A stretch of 48,994 bases of DNA from the NCBI GenBank assembly GCA_036787955.1, contig DAIQOI010000016.1:1-48994 (forward strand). The letters run 5' to 3'. Both the position numbers and the translations under genes were made by a program. Positions 1-7,959 of this stretch are shown here, in pieces (the first letter of the stretch is position 1; every line of letters starts with the position of its first letter). The notes below the pieces were generated by a model. That model worked only from the letters and a program-made list of their open reading frames with translations, was not told the origin of the DNA and made no database searches. This DNA is from UBA2336 sp036787955. GTDB taxonomy: Bacteria; Bacteroidota; Bacteroidia; Cytophagales; Cyclobacteriaceae.

Positions 1-162
1 GTGGTAAACGGCCAAATACTGGCCAGGCCTGTAGCCGGGCACGGTTCGGGCGACTTTGTGAACCTGAAAAACGTGCAGGGGTTCCTGGAATTGCCGGCGC
101 ATGAACAGGTTTTTTCGGCAGGAAAGGCCTTTCCGTTTGTTCCTTTCCGAACGGTAATCTGA
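1..162 (+). CDS. moeA: Molybdopterin molybdenumtransferase MoeA, C-terminal end (partial)
   Basis: The window opens inside a reading frame that ends with TGA at 160-162. The 53 visible residues carry the pattern GHGSGDFVNL, then FLELP, and finish with a short beta-rich tail (VPFRTVI). This is the usual C-terminal domain IV of MoeA, the enzyme that inserts molybdate into adenylylated molybdopterin in the cytoplasm. The catalytic domains lie outside the window, so activity cannot be judged. A 14-bp palindrome with 6-bp arms follows the stop, then the ffh promoter. The identification rests on the short tail motif only, but that motif is distinctive. Confidence 0.75.
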   Translation: MVNGQILARPVAGHGSGDFVNLKNVQGFLELPAHEQVFSAGKAFPFVPFRTVI

Positions 163-173
163 TACACACTGCA

Positions 174-187
174 CCGTGGAACCACGG
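174..187. repeat. Short perfect inverted repeat (CCGTGG-AA-CCACGG)
   Basis: Two perfect 6-bp arms separated by two bases lie between the moeA stop and the ffh -7 box. The loop is too short for a good hairpin in RNA and no T-run follows, so a terminator is unlikely. It could be a protein-binding dyad just upstream of the ffh promoter, or chance. Confidence 0.3.
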
Positions 188-202
188 CTGCTGATAATCC
201 AT

Positions 203-210
203 TAACTTTG
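203..210 (+). promoter_or_regulatory. -7 promoter element of ffh (TAACTTTG)
   Basis: TAACTTTG matches the Bacteroidota -7 consensus TAnnTTTG exactly and lies 21 bases upstream of the ffh ATG at 232. No clear TTTG -33 box is seen at the usual 18-21 base distance. A TTG within this box is in frame with ffh, but it is part of the promoter rather than a start codon. Confidence 0.6.
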
Positions 211-231
211 CCCATCTGTTTAGGTGCTTTT

Positions 232-1563
232 ATGTTTGAAAATTTAAGTCAGAAACTCGAGAAAGCCTTCCAGACACTGAAAGGCCAGGGGCGGATCACT
301 GAGATCAATGTTGCCTCTACTATCAAGGAAATCCGCAAGGCACTGATTGATGCCGATGTAAATTACAAAGTAGCCAAGGAAGTTACCGATGAGATCAAAC
401 AAAAGGCACTTGGACAAAACGTGCTGACTTCCGTTTCGCCCGGTCAGCTGCTCATCAAAATTACCAACGATGAGCTTGCTGCGCTGATGGGCGGAACGAG
501 CGAAGATATCAACCTCAGCGGCAATCCGGCAGTGATCCTGATAGCGGGTTTGCAGGGTTCGGGTAAAACTACCTTTTCGGGTAAACTGGCCAACTACCTG
601 AAGCGGCAGGGGCGTCAGGTGTTGCTGGTGGCATGCGATATTTATCGCCCTGCTGCTGTTGATCAGCTGAAAACACTGGGCCAGCAGGTAGGCGTAGAAG
701 TATATGCTGAGCCTGGCAACAACGACGTGGTGGCCATCGCACGCACAGCGCTGGAACACGCCCGAAAAAACAATTACCGCGTAGTGATTGTAGATACAGC
801 CGGCCGCCTGGCTGTGGACGAGGAAATGATGGATGAAATAGCCCGGCTGAAAGAGGCATTGCGTCCGTCAGAAACCTTGTTTGTAGTGGATGCCATGACC
901 GGCCAGGATGCAGTAAATACCGCCAAAGCATTTAACGACCGGCTCGATTTCAACGGGGTGGTGCTGACCAAACTCGATGGCGATGCACGGGGCGGAGCCG
1001 CGTTGTCCATTCGCAGGGTGGTAAATAAGCCCATCAAGTTTATCAGCACCGGTGAAAAGATGGAAGCGCTGGAACGCTTCTACCCCGATCGCATGGCGGG
1101 CCGCATACTGGGTATGGGCGATGTGGTTACACTGGTAGAAAAGGCACAACAGGCTTTTGACGAGGAAGAGGCCCGCAGGCTCAATAAAAAAATCAAAAAA
1201 AATCAGTTCGACTTCAATGACTTCCTTACCCAGCTCGATCAGATCAAAAAGATGGGCAACGTGAAAGACCTGCTGGGCATGATTCCGGGTATGAACAAGG
1301 CATTGAAAAACGTAAATGTGGATGATGAAGCCTTCAGGCCCATTGAGGCAATCATCCGATCCATGACCCCTGCCGAGCGCGAGAACCCCGACATCATAAA
1401 CGTAAGCCGGAAAAACCGCATCGCCCGCGGCAGTGGTACATCGGTACAACAGGTAAACCAACTGCTGAAGCAGTTTAACGACATGCGCAAAATGATGCGC
1501 ACCATGAATAAAATGGGTGGGGGCAAACGCGCCCTCTCGGCACTGAATCCTTTCGGAAGGTAA
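232..1563 (+). CDS. ffh: Signal recognition particle GTPase Ffh (SRP54)
   Basis: Ffh binds 4.5S RNA and signal sequences of nascent inner-membrane proteins and docks with FtsY at the membrane. The 443-residue product starts MFENLSQKLEKAF, the typical start of the N domain. The G domain has the P-loop GLQGSGKTT near residue 107, DTAGRL, and TKLDGDARGG. The methionine-rich M domain follows, with MIPGMNK and a tail rich in Met, Gly and Lys. Length is normal for bacteria. The ATG at 232 is preferred over an in-frame TTG at 208 because 208 lies inside the -7 promoter box and the family begins MFENL. A strong hairpin terminator follows 66 bases after the stop, so the gene is probably monocistronic. 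Confidence 0.97.
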   Translation: MFENLSQKLEKAFQTLKGQGRITEINVASTIKEIRKALIDADVNYKVAKEVTDEIKQKALGQNVLTSVSPGQLLIKITNDELAALMGGTSEDINLSGNPAVILIAGLQGSGKTTFSGKLANYLKRQGRQVLLVACDIYRPAAVDQLKTLGQQVGVEVYAEPGNNDVVAIARTALEHARKNNYRVVIVDTAGRLAVDEEMMDEIARLKEALRPSETLFVVDAMTGQDAVNTAKAFNDRLDFNGVVLTKLDGDARGGAALSIRRVVNKPIKFISTGEKMEALERFYPDRMAGRILGMGDVVTLVEKAQQAFDEEEARRLNKKIKKNQFDFNDFLTQLDQIKKMGNVKDLLGMIPGMNKALKNVNVDDEAFRPIEAIIRSMTPAERENPDIINVSRKNRIARGSGTSVQQVNQLLKQFNDMRKMMRTMNKMGGGKRALSALNPFGR

Positions 1564-1626
1564 AACCTTTCCATCACGGACAACGTTTTAACCATTAGTT
1601 TACAGGTTTTACTATTCCATAACTTT

Positions 1627-1654
1627 AAATGCCCTGATTATTTCAGGGCATTTT
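1627..1654 (+). terminator. Intrinsic terminator after ffh
   Basis: TGCCCTGA (1630-1637) pairs perfectly with TCAGGGCA (1643-1650) around a TTATT loop. The stem can be extended by three A-T pairs, and TTTT follows (1651-1654). This is a classic bidirectional-looking hairpin closing the ffh transcript, 26 bases before the next gene. Confidence 0.85.
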
Positions 1655-1680
1655 ATATTGAGCAACTTAACCCCAGCTAT

Positions 1681-2193
1681 ATGCAAATCAGACTATTAAC
1701 CTTTTCCCTGATTGGCCTGATGGCCGTGGCCTGTGCACAGGACAAATCCAAGCGCCCCAGCCCGCCTGCTGTTGCCAGCGGCACCATAGACGGTGTGAGC
1801 ATCAAAATTGACTACAGCCAGCCATCGGTGAAAGGCCGTAAGATTATGGGCGGACTGGTGCCCTATGGCGAGGTGTGGCGCACCGGTGCCAACGAAGCCA
1901 CCACCATTGAGTTTGATAAAAATGTGAAAATCGAAGGAAAACCCCTTCCGGCCGGTAAATACACCTTGTTCACCATACCGGGTGAGCAGGAGTGGAGCAT
2001 CATCTTCAATAAGAAACTCGGTCAGTGGGGTGCTTATGATTATGAAAAAAACAAAGATCAAAATGCGCTGGTGGTTAAGGTAAAGCCTGCATCCACCTCT
2101 TTTACGGAAGTTCTTACGTTCGAGGTGGGCGCCCAGGCCGTTACTTTAAAATGGGAAAATACGGCCGTGTCTTTTGGCGTGGCAAAGAACTGA
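1681..2193 (+). CDS. DUF2911 family exported protein (probable lipoprotein)
   Basis: The 170-residue product has a short hydrophobic leader ending LMAVAC at residues 14-19. This is an imperfect lipobox, so a lipoprotein is likely but not certain. The rest matches DUF2911: VKGRKIMGGLVPYGEVWRTG around residues 50-69, then ATTIEF, a PAGKYTLFTIPG block and WSIIFNK. The family is common in Bacteroidota, predicted to be an all-beta periplasmic or surface protein, and has no known activity. It is flanked by hairpin terminators on both sides, so it is a single-gene transcript. No TAnnTTTG box is obvious in front of it. Confidence 0.85.
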   Translation: MQIRLLTFSLIGLMAVACAQDKSKRPSPPAVASGTIDGVSIKIDYSQPSVKGRKIMGGLVPYGEVWRTGANEATTIEFDKNVKIEGKPLPAGKYTLFTIPGEQEWSIIFNKKLGQWGAYDYEKNKDQNALVVKVKPASTSFTEVLTFEVGAQAVTLKWENTAVSFGVAKN

Positions 2194-2225
2194 TAACCGA
2201 TTGGCAGAGATTTTGGAAACGGTAT

Positions 2226-2253
2226 AAACAGCGGTAAAAGCCGCTGTTTTTTT
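2226..2253 (+). terminator. Intrinsic terminator after the DUF2911 gene
   Basis: AAACAGCGG (2226-2234) and CCGCTGTTT (2241-2249) form a perfect 9-bp stem with a six-base loop, directly followed by a T-run to 2253. It starts 32 bases after the stop codon. Confidence 0.88.
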
Positions 2254-2320
2254 ATTAATTTTTTCCGAAAGCTGACTTGTTATTCTCGTTTTTTGTGCAT
2301 CTTAGAATAACCAAACCGGT

Positions 2321-2782
2321 ATGGAAACCCTGGGCCGCTATGACCGCATTGACCTTCCCGACCTGGGTTTGTATAACCTTCATGCAAAAATTGACACCGG
2401 AGCATTTACCAGCAGCCTTCATTGCGCAAGAGCCGAAATAGTAAACGGGCAGCTTGAATTTGTTTTGCTCGATGAAGAACATCCGGAATTTACCGGCATG
2501 AAGTTCGTTTTCCGTGAATTCGATGAGCGCGACATCAAAAATTCTTTTGGCGAGGTGGAGCGCAGATTCCTTATCAAAACTTCGGTTATCATCTTTGGGG
2601 AGAGAATCGAAACGGAATTTTCACTTAGCGACCGCGGGTCGTTGAAATTTCCCATCCTGCTGGGTAGAAAAATTCTGCGCGGCCGCTATGTAATTGATGT
2701 AAAAAAGAAAAATCTTTCCTTTAAGCATAAACTGGCCCAACGCAGAAAAGCCGGAAAAGTAAAATCATCGCATCCAGACTGA
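2321..2782 (+). CDS. RimB-like putative ATP-dependent zinc protease (retropepsin-like fold)
   Basis: The 153-residue product belongs to the Zn_protease/RimB family (PF05618). It shows the retropepsin-like motif AKIDTGAFTSSLH near residues 22-34, with the Asp-Thr-Gly active-site triad, and the conserved end LLGRKILRGRYVIDV. The family is cytoplasmic: there is no signal peptide here. RimB homologues sit beside rimK in many genomes, and in Pseudomonas the Rim proteins act together on ribosomal protein S6. Here rimK follows after 16 bases, so they are almost certainly co-transcribed. The metal or ATP dependence in the family name is weakly supported; the aspartic-protease motif is what the sequence shows. 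Confidence 0.85.
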   Translation: METLGRYDRIDLPDLGLYNLHAKIDTGAFTSSLHCARAEIVNGQLEFVLLDEEHPEFTGMKFVFREFDERDIKNSFGEVERRFLIKTSVIIFGERIETEFSLSDRGSLKFPILLGRKILRGRYVIDVKKKNLSFKHKLAQRRKAGKVKSSHPD

Positions 2783-2798
2783 TTTAGCATTATCCGAT

Positions 2799-3707
2799 AT
2801 GAACATAGCTATACTATCGCGCGACCCGAAACTGTACTCTACAAAGCGCCTCAAAGAAGCCGGAGAGCAACGTGGCCATCATGTGGAGATTATCGATCAC
2901 ATGAAGTGTGTATTATTTATCGAAAAGAAAAATCCCATGGTGCTGTACAACGGCCGCAAGCTCGATTACTTCGATGCCATCATTCCCCGTATCGGGGCAT
3001 CGGTAACCTTTTACGGGGCGGCTGTGGTGCGTCAGTTTGAAATGATGAAAGTATTTACAGCCATCGAATCGCAGGCGCTCATCCGCTCACGCGACAAGCT
3101 GCGAAGCCTGCAGATTCTTTCGCGCGCCGGCCTGGGGCTGCCCAAGACCATCTTTATGGATTACTCGCGCGACACCGAAGGCATTGTGGAGGCTGTAGGG
3201 GGTGCACCCGTGGTTATCAAACTGCTGGAAGGAACCCAGGGACTGGGCGTGGTGCTGGCTGAAAACAAGAAAGCTGCACAATCGGTTATTGAAGCATTTC
3301 ACGGTATCCATGCCCGCATCATCGTTCAGGAATTTATTAAAGAAGCCAAAGGTGCCGACATCCGCGCCTTTGTGGTAGATGGTGAAGTGGTTGGGGCCAT
3401 GAGGCGTCAGGCACGTGCCGGTGAGTTTCGATCCAACCTGCATCGCGGAGGCACCGCATCGTTGGTAAAACTAAGCCGTGCAGAGAAAGCCACGGCGGTT
3501 GCCGCTGCCAAAAAGCTGGGCCTCGGCATTGCCGGCGTGGATATGCTTCCCTCCAACCGCGGCCCCCTCATCATCGAGGTAAACTCTTCACCCGGCCTGG
3601 AGGGTATTGAAGGCGCCACACGGGTAGATATTGCCGGTAAGATCATTGAATACCTCGAACGCAACGCCCTGAAGAAGAAGATCCAGAAGGATAAAATAAA
3701 TGCCTAA
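2799..3707 (+). CDS. rimK: RimK-type alpha-L-glutamate ligase
   Basis: RimK is an ATP-grasp ligase that adds glutamate residues to a C-terminal carboxylate, classically of ribosomal protein S6. The 302 residues start MNIAILSRDPKLYSTKRL as in bacterial RimK. An N-terminal pre-ATP-grasp domain contains PRIGASVTFYG. The ATP-grasp part has KLLEGTQGLGV near residue 141, VQEFIKEAKGADIRAFVV, and the Mg-binding end GPLIIEVNSSPGLEGIE. Length is normal. It lies 16 bases after the RimB-like gene and 62 bases before an aspartoacylase-like hydrolase. Whether S6 is the substrate here is inferred, since the S6 tail is not in the window. Confidence 0.93.
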   Translation: MNIAILSRDPKLYSTKRLKEAGEQRGHHVEIIDHMKCVLFIEKKNPMVLYNGRKLDYFDAIIPRIGASVTFYGAAVVRQFEMMKVFTAIESQALIRSRDKLRSLQILSRAGLGLPKTIFMDYSRDTEGIVEAVGGAPVVIKLLEGTQGLGVVLAENKKAAQSVIEAFHGIHARIIVQEFIKEAKGADIRAFVVDGEVVGAMRRQARAGEFRSNLHRGGTASLVKLSRAEKATAVAAAKKLGLGIAGVDMLPSNRGPLIIEVNSSPGLEGIEGATRVDIAGKIIEYLERNALKKKIQKDKINA

Positions 3708-3769
3708 CTTGGGCTGCCTGCAAACAAACCTGTATTGTTTATCAGCCAGTTAACCAAACCCAGTAAGCT

Positions 3770-4738
3770 TTGCGCATAGTTAAGATTGCCGATCAGGAAA
3801 TACGACCCGGTGAGTTTAAGGAAATAAAAATCAACATCGCGCGTCTTCCTTCGCATACGCAAATAGACACACCGGTTTATGTGTCGCGGGGCACGGAAGA
3901 TGGACCCGTGCTGGCACTTATGGCCGGCATGCATGGAGATGAAATTAACGGACTGGAAATTGTACGAAGAATACTCGACAGCGATCTTCATCGCCCGAAG
4001 CGCGGCACCGTATTATGCATGCCTATTATCAACGTTTACGGGTTTCTGAACTACTCGCGCGATGTACCCGATGGCAAAGATGTGAACCGATCTTTTCCCG
4101 GCAGCAAGAGCGGTTCGTTGGCCAGCCGCGTGGCATGGCACGTTACCCATCAGATAATACCTTTTATTGATTATGGCATAGATTTTCACACAGGCGGGGC
4201 CATGCGCACCAACTATCCGCAAGTGCGGGCCGTGCTGGCCGATAATAAAAATGCGGAGCTGGCTCAGGCTTTCCATGCACCGTTTACACTCGATGCACCC
4301 TTCCGCCCCAGTTCACTGCGTAAGGAAGCTGCCAAAAAGGGGAAAAATATTATTGTGTACGAAGGGGGTGAGTCGTTGCGTTTCGACACACACGCCATTG
4401 AAGAGGGGATAGCCGGCACCCTGCGGTTGATGAAACATCTGAACATGATAGACTGGGCACCCGAACCCAGGGAAGAAAACCGCATCATCTGGAGTTCATC
4501 GTGGGTACGGGCCAAATATGCAGGGCTGTTTCAAAGTGCCGTGCAATGCGGAAAAATGGTGCACAAAGGCGAATGGCTGGGCACCATTACCGATCCTTTT
4601 GGTGAGTTCAAGCACCGCGTGGTATCGCCCCATACGGCCTATGTTATCGGTATGAACAATTGCCCGGTGGTAAATGCAGGCGATGCGCTCTTTCACCTGG
4701 GCATGGACAACATGTGTAAGATAGAAGGTAAAAAATAA
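3770..4738 (+). CDS. Succinylglutamate desuccinylase/aspartoacylase family hydrolase (TTG start)
   Basis: A 322-residue zinc hydrolase of the AstE/AspA branch of M14 carboxypeptidase-like enzymes. Visible zinc ligands are His and Glu in GMHGDE (near residue 54) and His in DFHTGG. IARLPSHTQID and DVNRSFPG are also typical. The family removes acyl or amino-acid groups from N-acyl amino acids. Placed directly after rimK, it may act on glutamylated products (inference). No ATG or GTG exists upstream of the conserved region, and a stop lies at 3764, so TTG at 3770 is the only standard start. The spacer from rimK holds a weak AAACAA/TTGTTT dyad (3722-3740). Confidence 0.87.
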   Translation: MRIVKIADQEIRPGEFKEIKINIARLPSHTQIDTPVYVSRGTEDGPVLALMAGMHGDEINGLEIVRRILDSDLHRPKRGTVLCMPIINVYGFLNYSRDVPDGKDVNRSFPGSKSGSLASRVAWHVTHQIIPFIDYGIDFHTGGAMRTNYPQVRAVLADNKNAELAQAFHAPFTLDAPFRPSSLRKEAAKKGKNIIVYEGGESLRFDTHAIEEGIAGTLRLMKHLNMIDWAPEPREENRIIWSSSWVRAKYAGLFQSAVQCGKMVHKGEWLGTITDPFGEFKHRVVSPHTAYVIGMNNCPVVNAGDALFHLGMDNMCKIEGKK

Positions 4739-4768
4739 AAGCCGGTAACCGGATGATAGGGGAAGCCG

Positions 4769-4951
4769 TTAGCGATAATATTTAATGTAGTACAACCCCG
4801 TGCCGGGTATGCCGAAGCTCCAGTACTTGCGGCCATCAGGGGTTACGCCAAAGCGAAAACCCAGAAAGCTGATGTTGGTACCAACACCCTTTTTGGTAAC
4901 AATGGTACGGAACGGCCCGATTTTTTTGGTTTTACGCCATCGCCAGGACAT
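4769..4951 (-). CDS. Small DUF4236-like protein
   Basis: A 60-residue basic protein starting MSWRWRKTKKIGPFR and ending GIPGTGLYYIKYYR. The spacing of the RxRK start, the central glycine-rich strand, the GVTPDGRK turn and the PGTGL-Y end matches DUF4236, a small beta domain of unknown function. No signal peptide or membrane segment is seen. It faces the rim genes tail to tail, 30 bases from the hydrolase stop. The 275 bases upstream, up to the transporter end at 5227, hold no gene or clear promoter that I can recognise. Confidence 0.7.
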   Translation of the reverse strand: MSWRWRKTKKIGPFRTIVTKKGVGTNISFLGFRFGVTPDGRKYWSFGIPGTGLYYIKYYR

Positions 4952-5226
4952 ACATTCCTAATTTAATCCTAACCAATCTGCATCAAGGTGTATCCTGCAA
5001 CTCTGGCTGCAGCCATGATGTATGATGAAAATCGCACATGCCGGTTCTTGCTACTCACTGAGTGCCTTGAATGCAGGTGGTGTGAATAGTGCGGAAATAA
5101 ATATACTACTTTTACCAAAATTAATGGCAATTCCTGATTGTTCAGACTATTAACAGTTGCCTTAAATCTTCACAACAATCCGGGGGTTTACTTAGTCCCG
5201 GCAGGAATGTTTGGTATCACAAATGC

Positions 5227-6672
5227 CTACCAATACCACTCCATTACCGTAATGGATATGAACCAGATAACCAGGATTGAGATGATGTTCAGTATAAATC
5301 CGGCCTTCACCATATCCTGTATGCGGATATATCCGGTGGAAAATACGATGGCGTTGGGGGGTGTGGCGATGGGCGACATCAGCGCTATGCTGGCACCCAG
5401 TGTAACAGGCAGACCGAGCAAAATGGGGTTCACCTGCATAACCTGCGCAATGCCAAATACCACCGGCACAAATACATTGACCAGGGCTACGTTGCTCATG
5501 ACCTCTGACAAGGAAACGGAAATGACTATGAGTGTGAGCACAAGCCATGCCGAGTAGTTGCTCTGCCCGCCTATCCATTCACCAATAGCCTGTATAATAC
5601 CACCCGTGCTCAGACCTTCGGCCAGGCACAACCCTCCGCCAAACAGAAATAAAATACCCCAAGCCATTTTTTCAGTGTCTTTCCAGTTAAGTATGAATTC
5701 GCCCTTGCGTACATTGACCGGCACGGAAAACATGAGCACGCCTCCCAGCATGGCAATGGTGGTATCGTTGAGGAAATCAGTTTGCAATAGTGTGTTCAGT
5801 GGCTGCTGAATCATCCACAGCAGCGCGGTCAAGCCGAAAATAATGAGCACCATTTTTTCGGCCTTGCGCAGGGGGCCCAGCTCCAAGAGTTTTTGCCGGA
5901 TAAGTTGTTCCGAACCCTCAATGCTGGCCAGGTGGTTGGGAAATAACAATCGCGTAACTACAAAATAATTGGCCAGCACCAGCAGGGCAGCAACGGGAAA
6001 GCCTACTATGAACCACTCGGCAAAAGATATTTTTATATGAAACATTTCGTTGAGCAGCCCGGCAAACACCACGTTGGGAGGTGTACCTATAAGGGTGGCC
6101 ATGCCACCCAGCGATGCTGCGTAGCCAACGGTAAGCATCAGGGCGGTGGCGAAGTTTTTTTCACCCGGCGTTCTGGTGCTACCACCGGGCGAGTCGCTGC
6201 GGAGGATGAGGCTGGTTACCGAAGTGGCTATGGGCAGCATCATCATGGCAGTGGCGGTGTTGCTTATCCACATGCTCAGCAGGGCAGTGGCCAGTGAAAA
6301 TCCCAGGATGATACCATTGCCTGATGTGCCGGTGAACCGTATCAGATTCAGTGCGATGCGTTCGTGCAGGCGGTGCTTCTCCAGCGCAAGGGCAATAATA
6401 AACCCCCCCATAAACAGGAAGATAACGGGATTGGCGTAGGGTGCCGTGGCTTGGCTCATTTTCATTACCCCCAGTACCGGAAACCCGATCATGGGCAGAA
6501 AGGCTGTTGCCGGTATGGGCACAGCCTCGGTAATCCACCAGATGATCATCCATGTGCCGAGTGCTAGCACGGCAGGAGCTTTTGGCGATATGTAGTCTTC
6601 CGGGATGAAAAACCACAGCAGCAAAAAAGCTGCGGGCCCGGCCCACAGCCCGAAGGAAGCAACGCGGTTCAT
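5227..6672 (-). CDS. SLC13/DASS family sodium:anion symporter
   Basis: A 481-residue polytopic membrane protein with about 11-12 hydrophobic segments. Family marks are MIIWWITEAVPIPATAFLP near residue 42, the first SNT motif (WISNTATAMMMLP), and a second half with IGTPPNVVFAG and the closing PIATPPNAIVFSTG. These proteins import di- and tricarboxylates, sulfate or phosphate with sodium. Substrate cannot be told from sequence alone. It lies 52 bases downstream of pgk on the same strand and may share its transcript. A possible dyad (CCGGG/CCCGG, 5180-5201) follows the gene but lacks a T-run, so no terminator is called. Confidence 0.88.
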   Translation of the reverse strand: MNRVASFGLWAGPAAFLLLWFFIPEDYISPKAPAVLALGTWMIIWWITEAVPIPATAFLPMIGFPVLGVMKMSQATAPYANPVIFLFMGGFIIALALEKHRLHERIALNLIRFTGTSGNGIILGFSLATALLSMWISNTATAMMMLPIATSVTSLILRSDSPGGSTRTPGEKNFATALMLTVGYAASLGGMATLIGTPPNVVFAGLLNEMFHIKISFAEWFIVGFPVAALLVLANYFVVTRLLFPNHLASIEGSEQLIRQKLLELGPLRKAEKMVLIIFGLTALLWMIQQPLNTLLQTDFLNDTTIAMLGGVLMFSVPVNVRKGEFILNWKDTEKMAWGILFLFGGGLCLAEGLSTGGIIQAIGEWIGGQSNYSAWLVLTLIVISVSLSEVMSNVALVNVFVPVVFGIAQVMQVNPILLGLPVTLGASIALMSPIATPPNAIVFSTGYIRIQDMVKAGFILNIISILVIWFISITVMEWYW

Positions 6673-6724
6673 GCAGTAATGATGAGGTTATGGGATGGTA
6701 AAGACCTGATGAAGGACATGAAAA

Positions 6725-7912
6725 TTATTCTTCGAGTGCCTTTACACCGGGCAGTGTTTTACCTTCAAAATATTCCAGCAGTGCACCGCCACCGGTTGAC
6801 ACGTAGCTTACCTTATCAGCAAAACCAAGTTGATTGACCGCAGCAGCCGAGTCGCCCCCGCCAATAAGTGAAAAAGCACCTGCCTGTGTGGTGCGCACCA
6901 CCGCTTCGGCAATGGCGCGGGTACCGCCTGCAAATTTTTCTATTTCGAATACACCCATCGGGCCGTTCCATAAAATGGTTTTCGATTGTTCTATCACGTT
7001 GCCGAAAACACGTGCCGCCTGCGGGCCGATATCCAGTCCCATCCACCCGTCGGGTATGGCATGGTTGCTGGCAATATCGGTGTTGGCTGCGGCATCGAAT
7101 TTATCGGCAATGATGGAATCCATGGGCAGATGAAGGTCCACGCCCTTCGTTTTTGCTTTCTGAATCAGCTCACGCGCCAAATTCAGTTTATCTTCTTCTA
7201 CCAGCGAGCTGCCTGTTTTGCCGCCCAGTGCCTTAAAAAAAGTGTAGGCCATGCCGCCACCGATGATCAGGTGGTCAACGCGTTGCAGCAGTTGTTCGAT
7301 GATAAGAATTTTATCCGAAATCTTTGCCCCACCCATGATGGCGGTGAAAGGACGTTCGGCATTTTCCATAACCCTGCGTGCGTTATCCAGCTCTGCAGCC
7401 ATAACATAGCCGGCACATTTATCGCGGAAAAATCTGGCTACAATGGTGGTTGAGGCATGGGCACGGTGGGCTGTGCCGAAAGCATCGTTTACATAAATAT
7501 CTCCGTGCTTCGAAAGCTTTTCTGCAAAGTTTTCATCGCCTTTTTCTTCTTCCTTGTAGAAGCGCAGGTTTTCCAGCAGCAGCACTTCGCCCGGCTTGAG
7601 CGAAGACGACAGCGAAAAGGCCTCATCGCTGATGCAATCGCTCACAAACTTTACCGGCACTCCCAGCAGTTTTTCAGTGGCACGGAGGGTGTGTTTTAAC
7701 GAATATCGCTCTTCCGGCCCTCCCTTAGGTCGCCCCAGGTGCGACATCAGCACACAACTGCCGCCATCGTTCAGTATTTTGTTAATGGTAGGAATGGTTG
7801 CGCGGATGCGGTTATCATCCGTAACGCAAAAATCTTTGTCGAGGGGTACATTAAAGTCAACGCGTACAAGCGCCCTTCTTCCTGAAAAAGAAAAATTATC
7901 AATTGTCTTCAT
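6725..7912 (-). CDS. pgk: Phosphoglycerate kinase
   Basis: Pgk makes ATP and 3-phosphoglycerate from 1,3-bisphosphoglycerate in glycolysis. The 395-residue length is standard. Signatures are RVDFNVPLDK near residue 17, SHLGRPKG, LLENLRFYKEE, the hinge region and GGGDSAAAVNQLG at the C-terminal nucleotide site. A near-consensus -7 box (CAAAGTCA on the plus strand, 7947-7954, one mismatch) lies 34 bases upstream. No other glycolytic gene is adjacent. The anion symporter follows on the same strand. Confidence 0.97.
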   Translation of the reverse strand: MKTIDNFSFSGRRALVRVDFNVPLDKDFCVTDDNRIRATIPTINKILNDGGSCVLMSHLGRPKGGPEERYSLKHTLRATEKLLGVPVKFVSDCISDEAFSLSSSLKPGEVLLLENLRFYKEEEKGDENFAEKLSKHGDIYVNDAFGTAHRAHASTTIVARFFRDKCAGYVMAAELDNARRVMENAERPFTAIMGGAKISDKILIIEQLLQRVDHLIIGGGMAYTFFKALGGKTGSSLVEEDKLNLARELIQKAKTKGVDLHLPMDSIIADKFDAAANTDIASNHAIPDGWMGLDIGPQAARVFGNVIEQSKTILWNGPMGVFEIEKFAGGTRAIAEAVVRTTQAGAFSLIGGGDSAAAVNQLGFADKVSYVSTGGGALLEYFEGKTLPGVKALEE

Positions 7913-7959
7913 TGCCGGTGGTTAAGTTTAAAAAGTCCGGGTGGTGCAAAGTCAATGCA

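Noticed and set aside
868..1461. 197-codon open frame antisense to ffh
   Set aside because: It lies wholly inside ffh, encodes no recognisable domain and is a by-product of codon bias.
5138..5809. Plus-strand open frames antisense to the SLC13 transporter
   Set aside because: Transporter motifs on the minus strand are clear and continuous; the plus frames are low-complexity and Met/Thr-rich.
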